Of a DNA stretch of 64,000 nt, positions 40,131 through 48,776 are shown piece by piece. The notes beneath the pieces were generated by a model that was not told where the DNA came from, ran no database searches, and saw only the letters and a program-made list of their open reading frames with translations. The position numbers were made by a program, and so were the translations under genes. The stretch is from Bordetella genomosp. 8 (lineage in GTDB: Bacteria > Pseudomonadota > Gammaproteobacteria > Burkholderiales > Burkholderiaceae_B), in NCBI RefSeq assembly GCF_002119685.1, contig NZ_CP021108.1:5084001-5148000 (forward strand), read 5' to 3'. Every line of letters begins with the position of its first letter. The stretch's first letter is position 1.

Positions 40131-41756
40131 GTGCCAACCAGCTATTCGATCCGGCGCAGGATCGCCGCCATCGTGGTCACGCTGCTCGCCGCGGTTCTGC
40201 CCATCCTCCTCATCCTCCCCATCGTTTTCTACGAATCGCAGCGCCAGCTGGCCGGTGAAGCCAACGTCACCGCCGGCGTGCTGCGCCGCCAGCTGGAGAA
40301 CATCCTGCTGCGCGCCCAGGACGTCACGCAGCGGCTGACCCCTGCCTTGCAGAGACCGTGCGAGGAAGTCCTGCCCCTGCTGCGACAACTGGGCGCCCTG
40401 CAACCGTATTTCCGTTCGCTGCTGCTGGTGCGCGACGACGTGGTGACCTGCTCGTCGCTCTACGGCATGTCGAACACGCCCCTGATCGCGGTGTCGTCGC
40501 AGGAGCACGTGCCCAAGGGCATGCACGTGACGCCCGTGGCCGGCACGCTGCTGGTGCCGGACCGGCCCGCCGTCCTGGTGTCGAGCGGGCTGCGCGACGG
40601 CAACGGCATCGCCGCCTTCCTGGATGCGCAATATCTGTACGACCTGAAACTGGCCGCGGCGCGCGACGGCGTCTACGACGTCGACATCCTGCTCGGCCCC
40701 CACAACGTGCCGCTGGTGGAAGCGGGCGAGCGGCAGCGCGGCCCCCGCGTGCCGGCGCCGGACACGCAGCAATCGTCTTCCAGCATGTTCCCGGTGCAGG
40801 TACGCGTCACGCCGCTGCAGGCGCAGCGCGACGCCGTGCGCCTGCACGTCTGGCGCGGCTATGCGGCCTTCCTGCTGCTGGCCAGTTTCCTGTGCGGCTA
40901 CGGCGCGTACCGGCTCTATGGCTGGCGGGTGTCCATCCCCGGGGAAATCCGCAAGGGCATGCGGCTGCGCCAGTTCCACATGGTCTACCAGCCGGTGATC
41001 GACATGTCGACCGGCCGCATTTCCGGCGTGGAGGCGCTGCTGCGCTGGGGCCATCCGCGCCTGGGCAAGGTCAGGCCCGACCTGTTCATCGCCGCCGCGG
41101 AAGAACACCACATCATCGACGACCTGACGCGGCACATGTTCGATCTGGTCGCCAACGACCTGGCGTTGCTGGACCTGCCGCGAGACAGTCACCTGGCGGT
41201 GAACGTCTGCGGCGCGCACATGGCGTCGGATCGCTTCGTCGCCGACGTGGACGCGCTGTTGAGCCGGGTGCGGGCCTACGACGACGTCAGGCTGGTGCTG
41301 GAAGTCACCGAACGCCACCCGCTGCCGGACACGCCGACGCTGCGCGGCAACATGGCCGAGCTGCGCGAACGCGGCGTGCGCTGGGCGCTGGACGATTTCG
41401 GCACGGGCCACAGCTCGCTGTCGTATCTGCAGACGCTGCACGTGCCCTTCCTGAAGATAGACCGCGCGTTCGTCAGCAGCGCGGGCACCGAGGCGGTCAG
41501 CAACGTGGTGCTCGACACCATCATCGGGCTGGCGCGCCAGCTGGGCATGGCGATGATCGCGGAAGGCGTGGAAACCGAAGCGCAGGCGGCCTATCTGGCC
41601 GGCAAGGGCGTGCAATTCTCGCAGGGCTTCCTGTTCGCGCGGCCCATGCCGCCGCGCGAACTGGCGGCATGGCGGACGGAACACGCGGACCGCGTGGACC
41701 TGCCGCGCCCGCGGCTTACCTGGCCGCCGGACGCGGTCGATACTTCAGGCGCATGA
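40131..41756 (+). CDS. Cyclic-di-GMP phosphodiesterase with CSS-motif sensor domain
   Basis: The 541-aa protein has an N-terminal membrane helix (AAIVVTLLAAVLPILLILPI), a periplasmic CSS domain with Cys77 and the CSS at Cys107, a second membrane helix near residue 250 and an EAL domain from about 275: VEALLRW, NVCGAHM, EVTERH, DDFGTGHSSLSYLQTLHV, LKIDR and AEGVET. All metal and catalytic residues I can check are present, so it should hydrolyse c-di-GMP. The two periplasmic cysteines are those that make such enzymes redox-regulated in E. coli. The GTG start follows AAGGAAGCCCGC. Its 3' end overlaps the convergent MFS gene by 41 bases. Confidence 0.9.
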   Translation: MPTSYSIRRRIAAIVVTLLAAVLPILLILPIVFYESQRQLAGEANVTAGVLRRQLENILLRAQDVTQRLTPALQRPCEEVLPLLRQLGALQPYFRSLLLVRDDVVTCSSLYGMSNTPLIAVSSQEHVPKGMHVTPVAGTLLVPDRPAVLVSSGLRDGNGIAAFLDAQYLYDLKLAAARDGVYDVDILLGPHNVPLVEAGERQRGPRVPAPDTQQSSSSMFPVQVRVTPLQAQRDAVRLHVWRGYAAFLLLASFLCGYGAYRLYGWRVSIPGEIRKGMRLRQFHMVYQPVIDMSTGRISGVEALLRWGHPRLGKVRPDLFIAAAEEHHIIDDLTRHMFDLVANDLALLDLPRDSHLAVNVCGAHMASDRFVADVDALLSRVRAYDDVRLVLEVTERHPLPDTPTLRGNMAELRERGVRWALDDFGTGHSSLSYLQTLHVPFLKIDRAFVSSAGTEAVSNVVLDTIIGLARQLGMAMIAEGVETEAQAAYLAGKGVQFSQGFLFARPMPPRELAAWRTEHADRVDLPRPRLTWPPDAVDTSGA

Positions 41757-43113
41757 CGCTGGCGATCGCCGCCGCGGCGGCGAAGAGCGCGCCCAGCCAC
41801 AACGCCAGGATGGCGCCGCTTTCGGTGGACGCATGGAAACAAGCCGCCACCATCGCGGCGCCGCTGGACTGCCCCAGCAGGCGCACCGTGCCCACCATGC
41901 CGCTGGCCCCGCCCGCGCGTTCCGGGGGCGCGGCGGTGATGATGGCGCGCACATTGGGCGACTGGAAAAAGCCGAAACCCGCGCCGCACACGGCCAGGCG
42001 CCAGCACAGGCCGAAGACCGACGGGTCGGTCGGCATGGTCGCCAGCAATACCATGCCGATGGCCAGCATGGCCATGCCTCCCCCCGCCAGCACGCCGACG
42101 TGCATGCGGTCCGACAGATAACCGGCGATAGGCGCCATCACCGCCACCATCACCGGCCAGGGCGTGATGAGGAAGCCGGTTTCGACCTGCGTATAGCCCA
42201 GCACGTTCTGCAGCATGAAGGGCAAGGACACGAAGGCCAGCGATTGTGTCGCGAAGGAACACACGCCGGTGGCGGCGGACAGGGCGAACACCGGGCGCCG
42301 CAGCAGGTCCACCGCCAGGAAGGGCGCGGGATGGCCGGCCTGGCGCTTCAACAGCAGAAGCAGGCAGGCCAGGCACGCCACGGCCGTGATGGCGATGGTC
42401 CGGGGCGCGGCCAGTTGGGCGCCTTCGTTCAGGCTGAAGACCAGCAGCGAAAGAAAGCCGGCGCATAGCACGGCGCCCAGGGTATCGAAGGGGCGCCTGG
42501 TGCGCGTGGTCACCGGCAGACCGCGCAGGCAGAAGTAGATGCCGAGCAGGCCCACCGGGACGTTGATCAGGAACAGCCAGTGCCAGGTCGCCACCGTCAG
42601 CACCAGCGAAGCCGCCGTCGGCCCGGCGGCGAAGGCCAGCGCAACCATCAGGGAATTCAGGCCCACTCCCCCGCCCAGTTGCCTTTCCGAATAGATGAAC
42701 CGCAGCATGGCGCCGTTGACCGCCATGGTGGCCGCCGCGCCCAGGCCCTGCGCCACCCGTCCCGCCACCAGCCATTCCAGCGAAGGCGCCATGCCGCAGG
42801 CCAGCGAGGCCAGCGTGAACAGGATCAGGCCGAACACCATGATGCGCCGATGGCCGACGATCTCGCCCAGCGTCGCGGCGGGCAGCAGGAACGCCACCAT
42901 GGAAAGCTGGTAGGAACTGATCACCCAGATCGACCGCGCTTCGGACGACTGCAGATCGCGGGCGATCGCGGGCAGCGCGGTGTTCGCGATCGCGGTGTCC
43001 AGGCTGGCCATGCAGACCCCCAGCAGCAACCCGAGCGTGGCAGACCGACGCTGGTCGGCGGGCAGGCCCGCACCGAAGGGATAGGCTTTTTGTACCGCGA
43101 AGGAAGGGAACAT
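41716..43113 (-). CDS. DHA2-type MFS multidrug exporter (14 TM)
   Basis: The 465-aa protein has about 14 membrane segments and DHA2 signature sequences: GVCMASLDTAIANTALPAIARDL (motif D1-like), IMVFGLILFTLASLACGMAPSLEWLVAGRVAQGLGAA and VNVPVGLLG-like NVPVGLLGIYFCLR. It would export drugs or metabolites with proton exchange. The ATG at 43111-43113 gives a start near the first membrane helix; the ribosome site (GGTGTCGG) is poor. It overlaps the EAL gene at its 3' end. No regulator gene is adjacent. Confidence 0.85.
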   Translation of the reverse strand: MFPSFAVQKAYPFGAGLPADQRRSATLGLLLGVCMASLDTAIANTALPAIARDLQSSEARSIWVISSYQLSMVAFLLPAATLGEIVGHRRIMVFGLILFTLASLACGMAPSLEWLVAGRVAQGLGAAATMAVNGAMLRFIYSERQLGGGVGLNSLMVALAFAAGPTAASLVLTVATWHWLFLINVPVGLLGIYFCLRGLPVTTRTRRPFDTLGAVLCAGFLSLLVFSLNEGAQLAAPRTIAITAVACLACLLLLLKRQAGHPAPFLAVDLLRRPVFALSAATGVCSFATQSLAFVSLPFMLQNVLGYTQVETGFLITPWPVMVAVMAPIAGYLSDRMHVGVLAGGGMAMLAIGMVLLATMPTDPSVFGLCWRLAVCGAGFGFFQSPNVRAIITAAPPERAGGASGMVGTVRLLGQSSGAAMVAACFHASTESGAILALWLGALFAAAAAIASVMRLKYRPRPAAR

Positions 43114-43281
43114 CCGACACCGAGGGCAGTTGGGAGGCGCCTGGCCGTCCCACGGGACCCGGAACCGGCCCGCGACACCACCAGGCAGGGAAGGTCCAGC
43201 CAGGCAAAAGCGGGTTAGGGTGTACTGCGACACAGGCCGGGCTGTCAAACGCCGCGCGGGCCGGCTTGCGCGGCCCGGCCT

Positions 43282-43337
43282 GACCGGCCGTGCCTAACCG
43301 GCTGTGCCTGACCGGCCGTGCCTAACCGGCCGTGCCT
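43282..43337. repeat. 14-bp tandem repeat, four copies, at the end of the AEC gene
   Basis: Four copies of (G/A)ACCGGCCGTGCCT follow one another at 43282-43295, 43296-43309, 43310-43323 and 43324-43337; they alternate G/A at the first base and the second copy has one change (GGCTGT). The last two bases overlap the stop codon of the AEC transporter gene. Unit length is not a multiple of three, so it is non-coding. Confidence 0.9.
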
Positions 43338-44277
43338 ATCCCCCATGCGGCATCAAGCGCAGCAGCACCGTCAGGGATACCAGCGAGCCCACCGTCGACA
43401 GCAGGATCGTGCGCGCGGTGACGAAGGCTTCGCGGCGATAGAACTCCGCCAGCATGAAAGGTCCCGTGCCCGTGGGCAGGGCCGCCAGCAGTACCGCCAT
43501 CTGCGCGAGCGGGCCGGGCAGCATGAAGACACGCGCCGCCAGCCACCAGGTCAGCGCCGGCTGCACGACCAGCTTGCCGGCTGTCAGCACCAGCGATGCG
43601 CTGGGGGTCCTGGCGGCGGGCCGCTTCTCCGCCAGGAACAGGCCCAGGCACACCAGCGCGCAAGGGGTCGCCGCCGCACCCAGGATATTCAGGAAGCTTT
43701 CCGCCGGGGCCGGCAACCGCAGCCCGCTGGCCGCGGCCAGGGCGCCCGCCAAGGGCGCGACGATCAATGGATTGCGCGACATGCCGCGCAGCACCTTCAA
43801 CCCGACCTTGTGCGGCCGCCGCTCCGTCTGCAGGCCGACTTCGACCAGCATCGCCGCGATGGCGAACAGCACCGATACCACCATCAAGGTGGCGACGGTG
43901 GTGGGCACGATGCCCGCGTCGCCGAACAAGGCCACGATCAAGGGAAAGCCGATGTACGCCGTATTGGCGTATGACGCGGCGATGGCGTCCACGCTGGCGT
44001 CGGCCAGATGCCGCCCCGCGCGCAGGCGCCAGGCCAGCGTCCCGGCGAACACCATGGCGCTTGCCAGGCCGAAGGTGGCGACGAAGCCGGGCTGATACAG
44101 CTGCGTCCAGGACGCATGCGCCATCAGCTTGAACAGCAGCGCGGGCAGCGCCAGCCAGACGACGAAGCGGTTCAGCTCCACGCAGGCAGCGGCGCTGGCG
44201 ATGCCGCGCCTGCGCAGCACGAACCCCGCCAGGATGAGGGCAAAAATGGGAAGGAGGATCTGCAATGTCGAAAGCAT
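43336..44277 (-). CDS. AEC family transporter (auxin efflux carrier type)
   Basis: The 313-aa protein has about ten membrane helices in two inverted halves, starting LSTLQILLPIFALILAGFVLRRRG and including FVVWLALPALLFKLMA and ASYANTAYIGFPLIVALFG. Members of this family carry malonate, malate or other organic acids. It is divergent from a LysR gene 216 bases away, so it is probably the target of that regulator. The ATG at 44277 was chosen to start just before the first helix. A 14-bp tandem repeat lies at its stop codon. Confidence 0.9.
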   Translation of the reverse strand: MLSTLQILLPIFALILAGFVLRRRGIASAAACVELNRFVVWLALPALLFKLMAHASWTQLYQPGFVATFGLASAMVFAGTLAWRLRAGRHLADASVDAIAASYANTAYIGFPLIVALFGDAGIVPTTVATLMVVSVLFAIAAMLVEVGLQTERRPHKVGLKVLRGMSRNPLIVAPLAGALAAASGLRLPAPAESFLNILGAAATPCALVCLGLFLAEKRPAARTPSASLVLTAGKLVVQPALTWWLAARVFMLPGPLAQMAVLLAALPTGTGPFMLAEFYRREAFVTARTILLSTVGSLVSLTVLLRLMPHGG

Positions 44278-44492
44278 GGAACACAACCTGCGCCGGTGGA
44301 GACGCGCGCCGGCAGCCGCGCGACCGTCGATGCGCATGCCTGCGCGGTAGCAACCGGCAACACAGTCAGCCATGACGGTGTGCCCAGCGTAGTGCCGCCT
44401 GGCAATACAATCCAATTCTTTATCGGGTCATCGACAATACCTTTTCTGCATCGTGCCGGTTCACCGGCCTTTTCACACCGGCCTCACACATC

Positions 44493-45371
44493 GTGCTGGA
44501 CATCAAGCCCCTGCGTTATTTCGTCACCCTGGCCGAAACCCGCCACTTCGGCCGCGCGGCGGCGCGCCTGCACCTGTCGCAGCCGCCGCTCAGCCGGCAG
44601 CTCGCGGGATTGGAAGCCGCGCTGGGCGTGAAGCTGCTGGACCGCAATCCGCGCGTGGTGTCGCTGACGCCGGCCGGCGAACGTTTCCTGGCGGACGCAA
44701 GAGCCATCCTGGCCGCGCTGGAACAGGCCGGCCGCAACGCGCAGGCCGCCGCGCGCGGCGAAGCCGGCACGCTGTCCATCGGCTTCACCATGTACGCGGC
44801 CTACAGCGTCATCCCGTCCTATGCCAAGACCTTCGGCAATGCCTACCCGGACGTGGCCCTGAAGCTGCGTGAAGTCGTTTCGCAGGACCTGGCGGCGCAG
44901 GTACTGGATGGCCGCATCGACGCCGCGGTCGTGATGGCCGGTGGTCGCCATGGCGAGCTGTCCAGCCGCGTGGTGGTGCGCGAACCGCTTTGCGTCGCGC
45001 TGTCACGGCACCATCCGCGCGCCGCGGCGCGCGGGGCCATGCGGATCGAGCAGCTTGCCGGCGAGCCCTTCGTCATGACCTCCGGCGAAGTCGGTCCGGC
45101 GCTGCGCGCCAGCATCGTGGCGCATTGCCGCCAGGCCGGTTTCGACCCGATCGTGCGGCTGGAAGTACAGTTGCAGCAGACCGTGCTGAACATGGTGGAC
45201 GAAGGCGTGGGCGTGGCGCTGGTGCCGGCGTCCATGCGCAAGTCCCGCCTGCCCGGCGTGGCGTTCCGTCCGCTGGCCGGCGCGCCGCAGTCCGAACTGG
45301 TGATGCTCTGGTCGCCCCGCAACCGCAATCCCTGCCTGTCCAATTTCCTGGCGCTGGCCGCGCCCGCCTAG
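44493..45371 (+). CDS. LysR family regulator, CbnR/BenM-like
   Basis: The 292-aa protein has the winged helix MLDIKPLRYFVTLAETRHFGRAAARLHLSQPPLSRQLAGLEAALGVKLLDR, of the kind in CatR/BenM/CbnR, and a PBP2-type effector domain with YAAYSVIPSYAKTF and VMTSGEVGPALRAS. It begins with GTG at 44493. It is divergent from the AEC transporter and probably controls it in response to an organic acid. The intergenic region holds an AT-richer patch at 44403-44450 with AATACAATCCAATTC and GACAATACC that may contain the operator. A downstream ABC exporter starts 28 bases later. Confidence 0.9.
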   Translation: MLDIKPLRYFVTLAETRHFGRAAARLHLSQPPLSRQLAGLEAALGVKLLDRNPRVVSLTPAGERFLADARAILAALEQAGRNAQAAARGEAGTLSIGFTMYAAYSVIPSYAKTFGNAYPDVALKLREVVSQDLAAQVLDGRIDAAVVMAGGRHGELSSRVVVREPLCVALSRHHPRAAARGAMRIEQLAGEPFVMTSGEVGPALRASIVAHCRQAGFDPIVRLEVQLQQTVLNMVDEGVGVALVPASMRKSRLPGVAFRPLAGAPQSELVMLWSPRNRNPCLSNFLALAAPA

Positions 45372-45399
45372 AGAGTACGTACCAGGGAGATCCCTATCG

Positions 45400-47250
45400 A
45401 TGCCCAATAGCCGCAATCCCCTTTATCGCCGCTTCGAGACGATGATCGATCCGTTCCGCCCGGCGCTGGACGAGCCGCCGCCGGACGACGTGATCCGCTT
45501 CTACCGCCATTATCTTCGGCAGGTGCGGACGGCCCTGGTGTTCCTGCTGATCGTGGGCCTGGCGGGGGCGCTCATCGACGTGACGCTGTTCCGCTTCCTG
45601 GGCCGCATCGTCGACCTGGTGAAAGACCAGCCGGTCGCCGCCTTCTTCAGCGAGCATGGCAAGACCTTGATCGGCATGGCGCTGGTGGTGCTGGTGCTGC
45701 GGCCCATCGTCACCGGGCTGCACGATATGCTGGTGCATCAGTCGCTGGCGCCGGGGCTGACCACGCTGGTGCGTTGGCAGAACCACCGTTATGTGGTCAA
45801 GCAGGGCCTGGGCTTCTTCCACAGCGACTTCGCCGGCCGCATCGCCAACCGCATCCTGCAGACCGGCGTGGCGCTGCGCGAATCCACGCTGCAGGCCGTC
45901 GATGCCATCTGGCATGTGCTGATCTATGCGGGCAGCGCGCTGATCCTGTTCTTCGATGCCGACTGGCGCCTGACCCTGCCGCTGATCGTCTGGATCGTCG
46001 GCTACATCGTGACGCTGATCCGCTACGTGCCACGGGTCAAGTCGCGCTCCGCCACGGCGTCGGAGGCCAGCTCCAAGCTGATGGGACGCATCGTCGACGG
46101 CTACACCAATATCGGCACGCTCAAGCTCTTCGCACACAGCCAGCGAGAAGAAGTCTACGCCCGCGAAGCGATGGCGGAACAGACGAGCAAGGCGCAGATG
46201 GCCGCGCGGCTGGTCACCGGCATGGGCTTCACCATCGCCATCCTGAACGGCATCCTGATCGCCGGCACGCCCGGCCTGGCATTGTGGCTGTGGAGCCGGG
46301 ACCTGATGTCGGTGGGCGATATCGCGCTGGCGACAGGCCTGGCCATGCGCATCGCCGACATGTCGGGCTGGATCATGTGGGTGGTCAACGGCATCTTTGA
46401 AAACGTCGGCACGGTGCAGGACGGCATCCGCACCATCGCCCGGCCGCGCGTGGTGGCCGACCGCGTCGACGCCCAGCCGCTGCGCGTCACGCACGGCCGC
46501 ATCTGCTTCGAAAACGTGGGCTTCGGCTACGGCAAGGGCGGACTGATCTTCACGCGCCTGAACCTGGACGTCGCCCCGGGCGAAAAGATCGGCCTGATCG
46601 GGCCGTCCGGCGCGGGAAAGTCGTCCCTGGTCAGCATCCTGCTGCGCCTGTACGACGTGGAGGCGGGCCGCATCCTGATCGACGGCCAGGACATCACCAA
46701 GGTGTCGCAGGAATCGCTGCGCGCGCAGATCGGGGTGGTGACGCAGGATACGTCGCTGCTGCACCGGTCCCTGCGTGAAAACCTGTTGTACGGCCGGCCC
46801 GATGCCACCGAGGAACAGTTGATGAACGCCATCCGGCAGGCGCGCGCGGACGAGTTCATCTTCGACCTGACCGACGGCGAAGGCAATCGCGGCCTGGACG
46901 CGAACGTCGGCGAACGCGGCGTCAAGCTGTCGGGCGGCCAGCGCCAGCGCATCGCCATCGCGCGGGTGCTGCTGAAGGACGCGCCCATCCTGGTGCTGGA
47001 CGAAGCGACGTCGGCGCTGGATTCGGACGTGGAAGCCGCCATCCAGGACAACCTGGAAACCCTGATGCACGGCAAGACGGTGATCGCCATCGCCCACCGC
47101 CTGTCGACCATCGCCAAGATGGACAGGCTGGTGGTGATGGACCACGGCAATATCGTGGAGATGGGTACGCATGCGGAGCTCCTGGCGCGCGACGGTGTGT
47201 ATGCGCGCCTGTGGCATCGGCAGACCGGCGGCTTCGTCGGGCTGGAGTAG
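45400..47250 (+). CDS. ABC exporter (MsbA/BmrA type)
   Basis: The 616-aa half-transporter has an exporter membrane domain with six helices (residues about 40-345) and a nucleotide-binding domain: Walker A GPSGAGKSS, Q-loop GVVTQDTSLL, signature LSGGQRQR, Walker B ILVLDEATSALD and H-loop IAHRLST. It would export a lipid, drug or peptide as a homodimer. Start at 45400 follows AGGGAGATCCCTATCG. It lies after the LysR gene but the substrate is unknown. Unlike the ABC fusion at 806, it has no extra domain. Confidence 0.92.
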   Translation: MPNSRNPLYRRFETMIDPFRPALDEPPPDDVIRFYRHYLRQVRTALVFLLIVGLAGALIDVTLFRFLGRIVDLVKDQPVAAFFSEHGKTLIGMALVVLVLRPIVTGLHDMLVHQSLAPGLTTLVRWQNHRYVVKQGLGFFHSDFAGRIANRILQTGVALRESTLQAVDAIWHVLIYAGSALILFFDADWRLTLPLIVWIVGYIVTLIRYVPRVKSRSATASEASSKLMGRIVDGYTNIGTLKLFAHSQREEVYAREAMAEQTSKAQMAARLVTGMGFTIAILNGILIAGTPGLALWLWSRDLMSVGDIALATGLAMRIADMSGWIMWVVNGIFENVGTVQDGIRTIARPRVVADRVDAQPLRVTHGRICFENVGFGYGKGGLIFTRLNLDVAPGEKIGLIGPSGAGKSSLVSILLRLYDVEAGRILIDGQDITKVSQESLRAQIGVVTQDTSLLHRSLRENLLYGRPDATEEQLMNAIRQARADEFIFDLTDGEGNRGLDANVGERGVKLSGGQRQRIAIARVLLKDAPILVLDEATSALDSDVEAAIQDNLETLMHGKTVIAIAHRLSTIAKMDRLVVMDHGNIVEMGTHAELLARDGVYARLWHRQTGGFVGLE

Positions 47251-47371
47251 GCGCGGGACCGTGCCGCGCGCGCCGGCGAAGCGGGCCGGCGGCGGCGAGC
47301 CGACGATCCACACTGCCGATGGCGTCCGGCATCACGCGACACATGCATGCGGGTAGACCGCCAGGGACACG

Positions 47372-48691
47372 ATGAAGGAATCGACAAGAGCCGCATCCGC
47401 CGCCCGAAAGGACGGCGGTACGGCATATGACTTCCTCGCGCGCAGACTCGGGCCCGTGCCGACCATCGCGTTGGCGCAACTGCTGGGCACGTCCTTGTGG
47501 TTCAGCGCGAATAGCGCGGCCGACGACCTGATGAGGGCCTGGGGCGCCACGCCCGGCGATATCGGCCTGTTGACCAGCGCCGTGCAGCTGGGCTTCATCC
47601 TGGGTACGCTGGCCATTTCGGTCAGCGGCCTGGCGGATCGCTTCCGGGCCAGCGTGATCTTCGTGTGCAGCGCCATCGCGGGCGCCTGCTTGAATGCCGC
47701 TTTCGCCTGGTTGGCCGGCGGCCTGACGGCCGGCGCGCTGTTGCGGTTCCTGGTCGGGATCTGCCTGGCGGGGATCTATCCCGTGGGCATGAAGCTGATC
47801 GTGCACTGGGCGCCGGAGCGCACGGGTACGGCGCTGGCGCAACTGGTGGCCATGCTGACGTTGGGAACCGCGCTGCCGCACGCCCTGCGCGCGGCGGGCG
47901 CGGGGCTCTCCTGGCAGACGGTCATCGTGGCCTCGTCGGTGCTGGCGCTGGTCGCGGCGCTGCTGGTGCGCATCCTGGGCGACGGGCCGCGTACACGCGC
48001 AGCCGCATCGGCGTCCGTCGCATCGGCTGCCGCGGCCCCGACGGCGGCGCGCGCCGGGCACGGCACGGAGGCCATGCCGGACAACGTCGGCCGCCGGCCG
48101 ACCATCGTGGATGCCTTCCGCGTGCGGCGCTTCCGAGCGGCGGCGATCGGCTACTTCGGCCATATGTGGGAGCTGTATGCCTTCTGGACCTTGGTCCCAC
48201 TGCTGATCGCGCGCTCCTCGGCCGCCGAACTGGTTCCGGGCATGGGCAATTCCGCCGCGTCCTTCTGCGTCATCGGGATAGGTGCCCTGGGTTGCCTGCT
48301 GGGCGGCAAGCTGTCGCAAAGACTGGGCAGCGCCAAGGTCGCATTGGGCGCGCTCAGCCTGTCCGGGCTCTGCGCGGTGACGTTCGCCGCGGGCTGGCAG
48401 ACCCTGGACCCGCGCCTGCTGGCCGTATTGCTGCTGGTATGGGGCGCGGCGGTGGTGGCTGATTCGCCGCAGTTTTCCGCCTTGAGCGCGCGGGCATGTC
48501 CGCCGCGGCTGATCGGCAGCGCGCTGGCGATCCAGAACTCCATCGGCTTCGCGATCACGGTGGTGTCGATCGCCGGTGCCAGCGCCCTGTTCCAGCATAT
48601 CGGGTTGGACGCCACCTGGCTGCTGGTCCCGGGCCCGGTCATCGGTGTGCTGGGCTACGCGCTGGCCTCATCCGAACGGCGCGTCCTGTAG
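47372..48691 (+). CDS. MFS transporter
   Basis: The 439-aa protein has about 12 membrane helices with a long central loop of Ala/Arg/Thr residues (about 208-235). The stretch IALAQLLGTSLWFSANSAADDLMRAWGA is characteristic of an MFS subgroup with a conserved N-terminal LWFS motif. It would be a proton-coupled transporter of unknown substrate. It is 121 bases from the ABC exporter gene on the same strand, and its own promoter is not clear. CAGGGACACG precedes the ATG. Confidence 0.85.
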   Translation: MKESTRAASAARKDGGTAYDFLARRLGPVPTIALAQLLGTSLWFSANSAADDLMRAWGATPGDIGLLTSAVQLGFILGTLAISVSGLADRFRASVIFVCSAIAGACLNAAFAWLAGGLTAGALLRFLVGICLAGIYPVGMKLIVHWAPERTGTALAQLVAMLTLGTALPHALRAAGAGLSWQTVIVASSVLALVAALLVRILGDGPRTRAAASASVASAAAAPTAARAGHGTEAMPDNVGRRPTIVDAFRVRRFRAAAIGYFGHMWELYAFWTLVPLLIARSSAAELVPGMGNSAASFCVIGIGALGCLLGGKLSQRLGSAKVALGALSLSGLCAVTFAAGWQTLDPRLLAVLLLVWGAAVVADSPQFSALSARACPPRLIGSALAIQNSIGFAITVVSIAGASALFQHIGLDATWLLVPGPVIGVLGYALASSERRVL

Positions 48692-48720
48692 CGACCCGCA
48701 CAGTGCGCGCTAACGCCGCC

Positions 48721-48754
48721 GACCGTTCGGGACGCTGTACGACCGTTCGCGACG
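48721..48754. repeat. Direct repeat GACCGTTCG(G/C)GACG x2
   Basis: GACCGTTCGGGACG (48721-48734) and GACCGTTCGCGACG (48741-48754) are near-identical, 20 bases apart, followed by GTTCAC repeats, in the space between the convergent MFS and M81 genes. The second copy can also pair with itself (ACCGT ... ACGGT). It may help end transcription from both sides. Function unknown. Confidence 0.45.
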
Positions 48755-48776
48755 GTTCACCCCTGTTCACCAAGGT

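Noticed and set aside
45394..47313. A 639-codon open frame on the minus strand across the ABC exporter
   Set aside because: It is the complement of a gene with complete Walker A, signature and Walker B motifs and has no features of its own.
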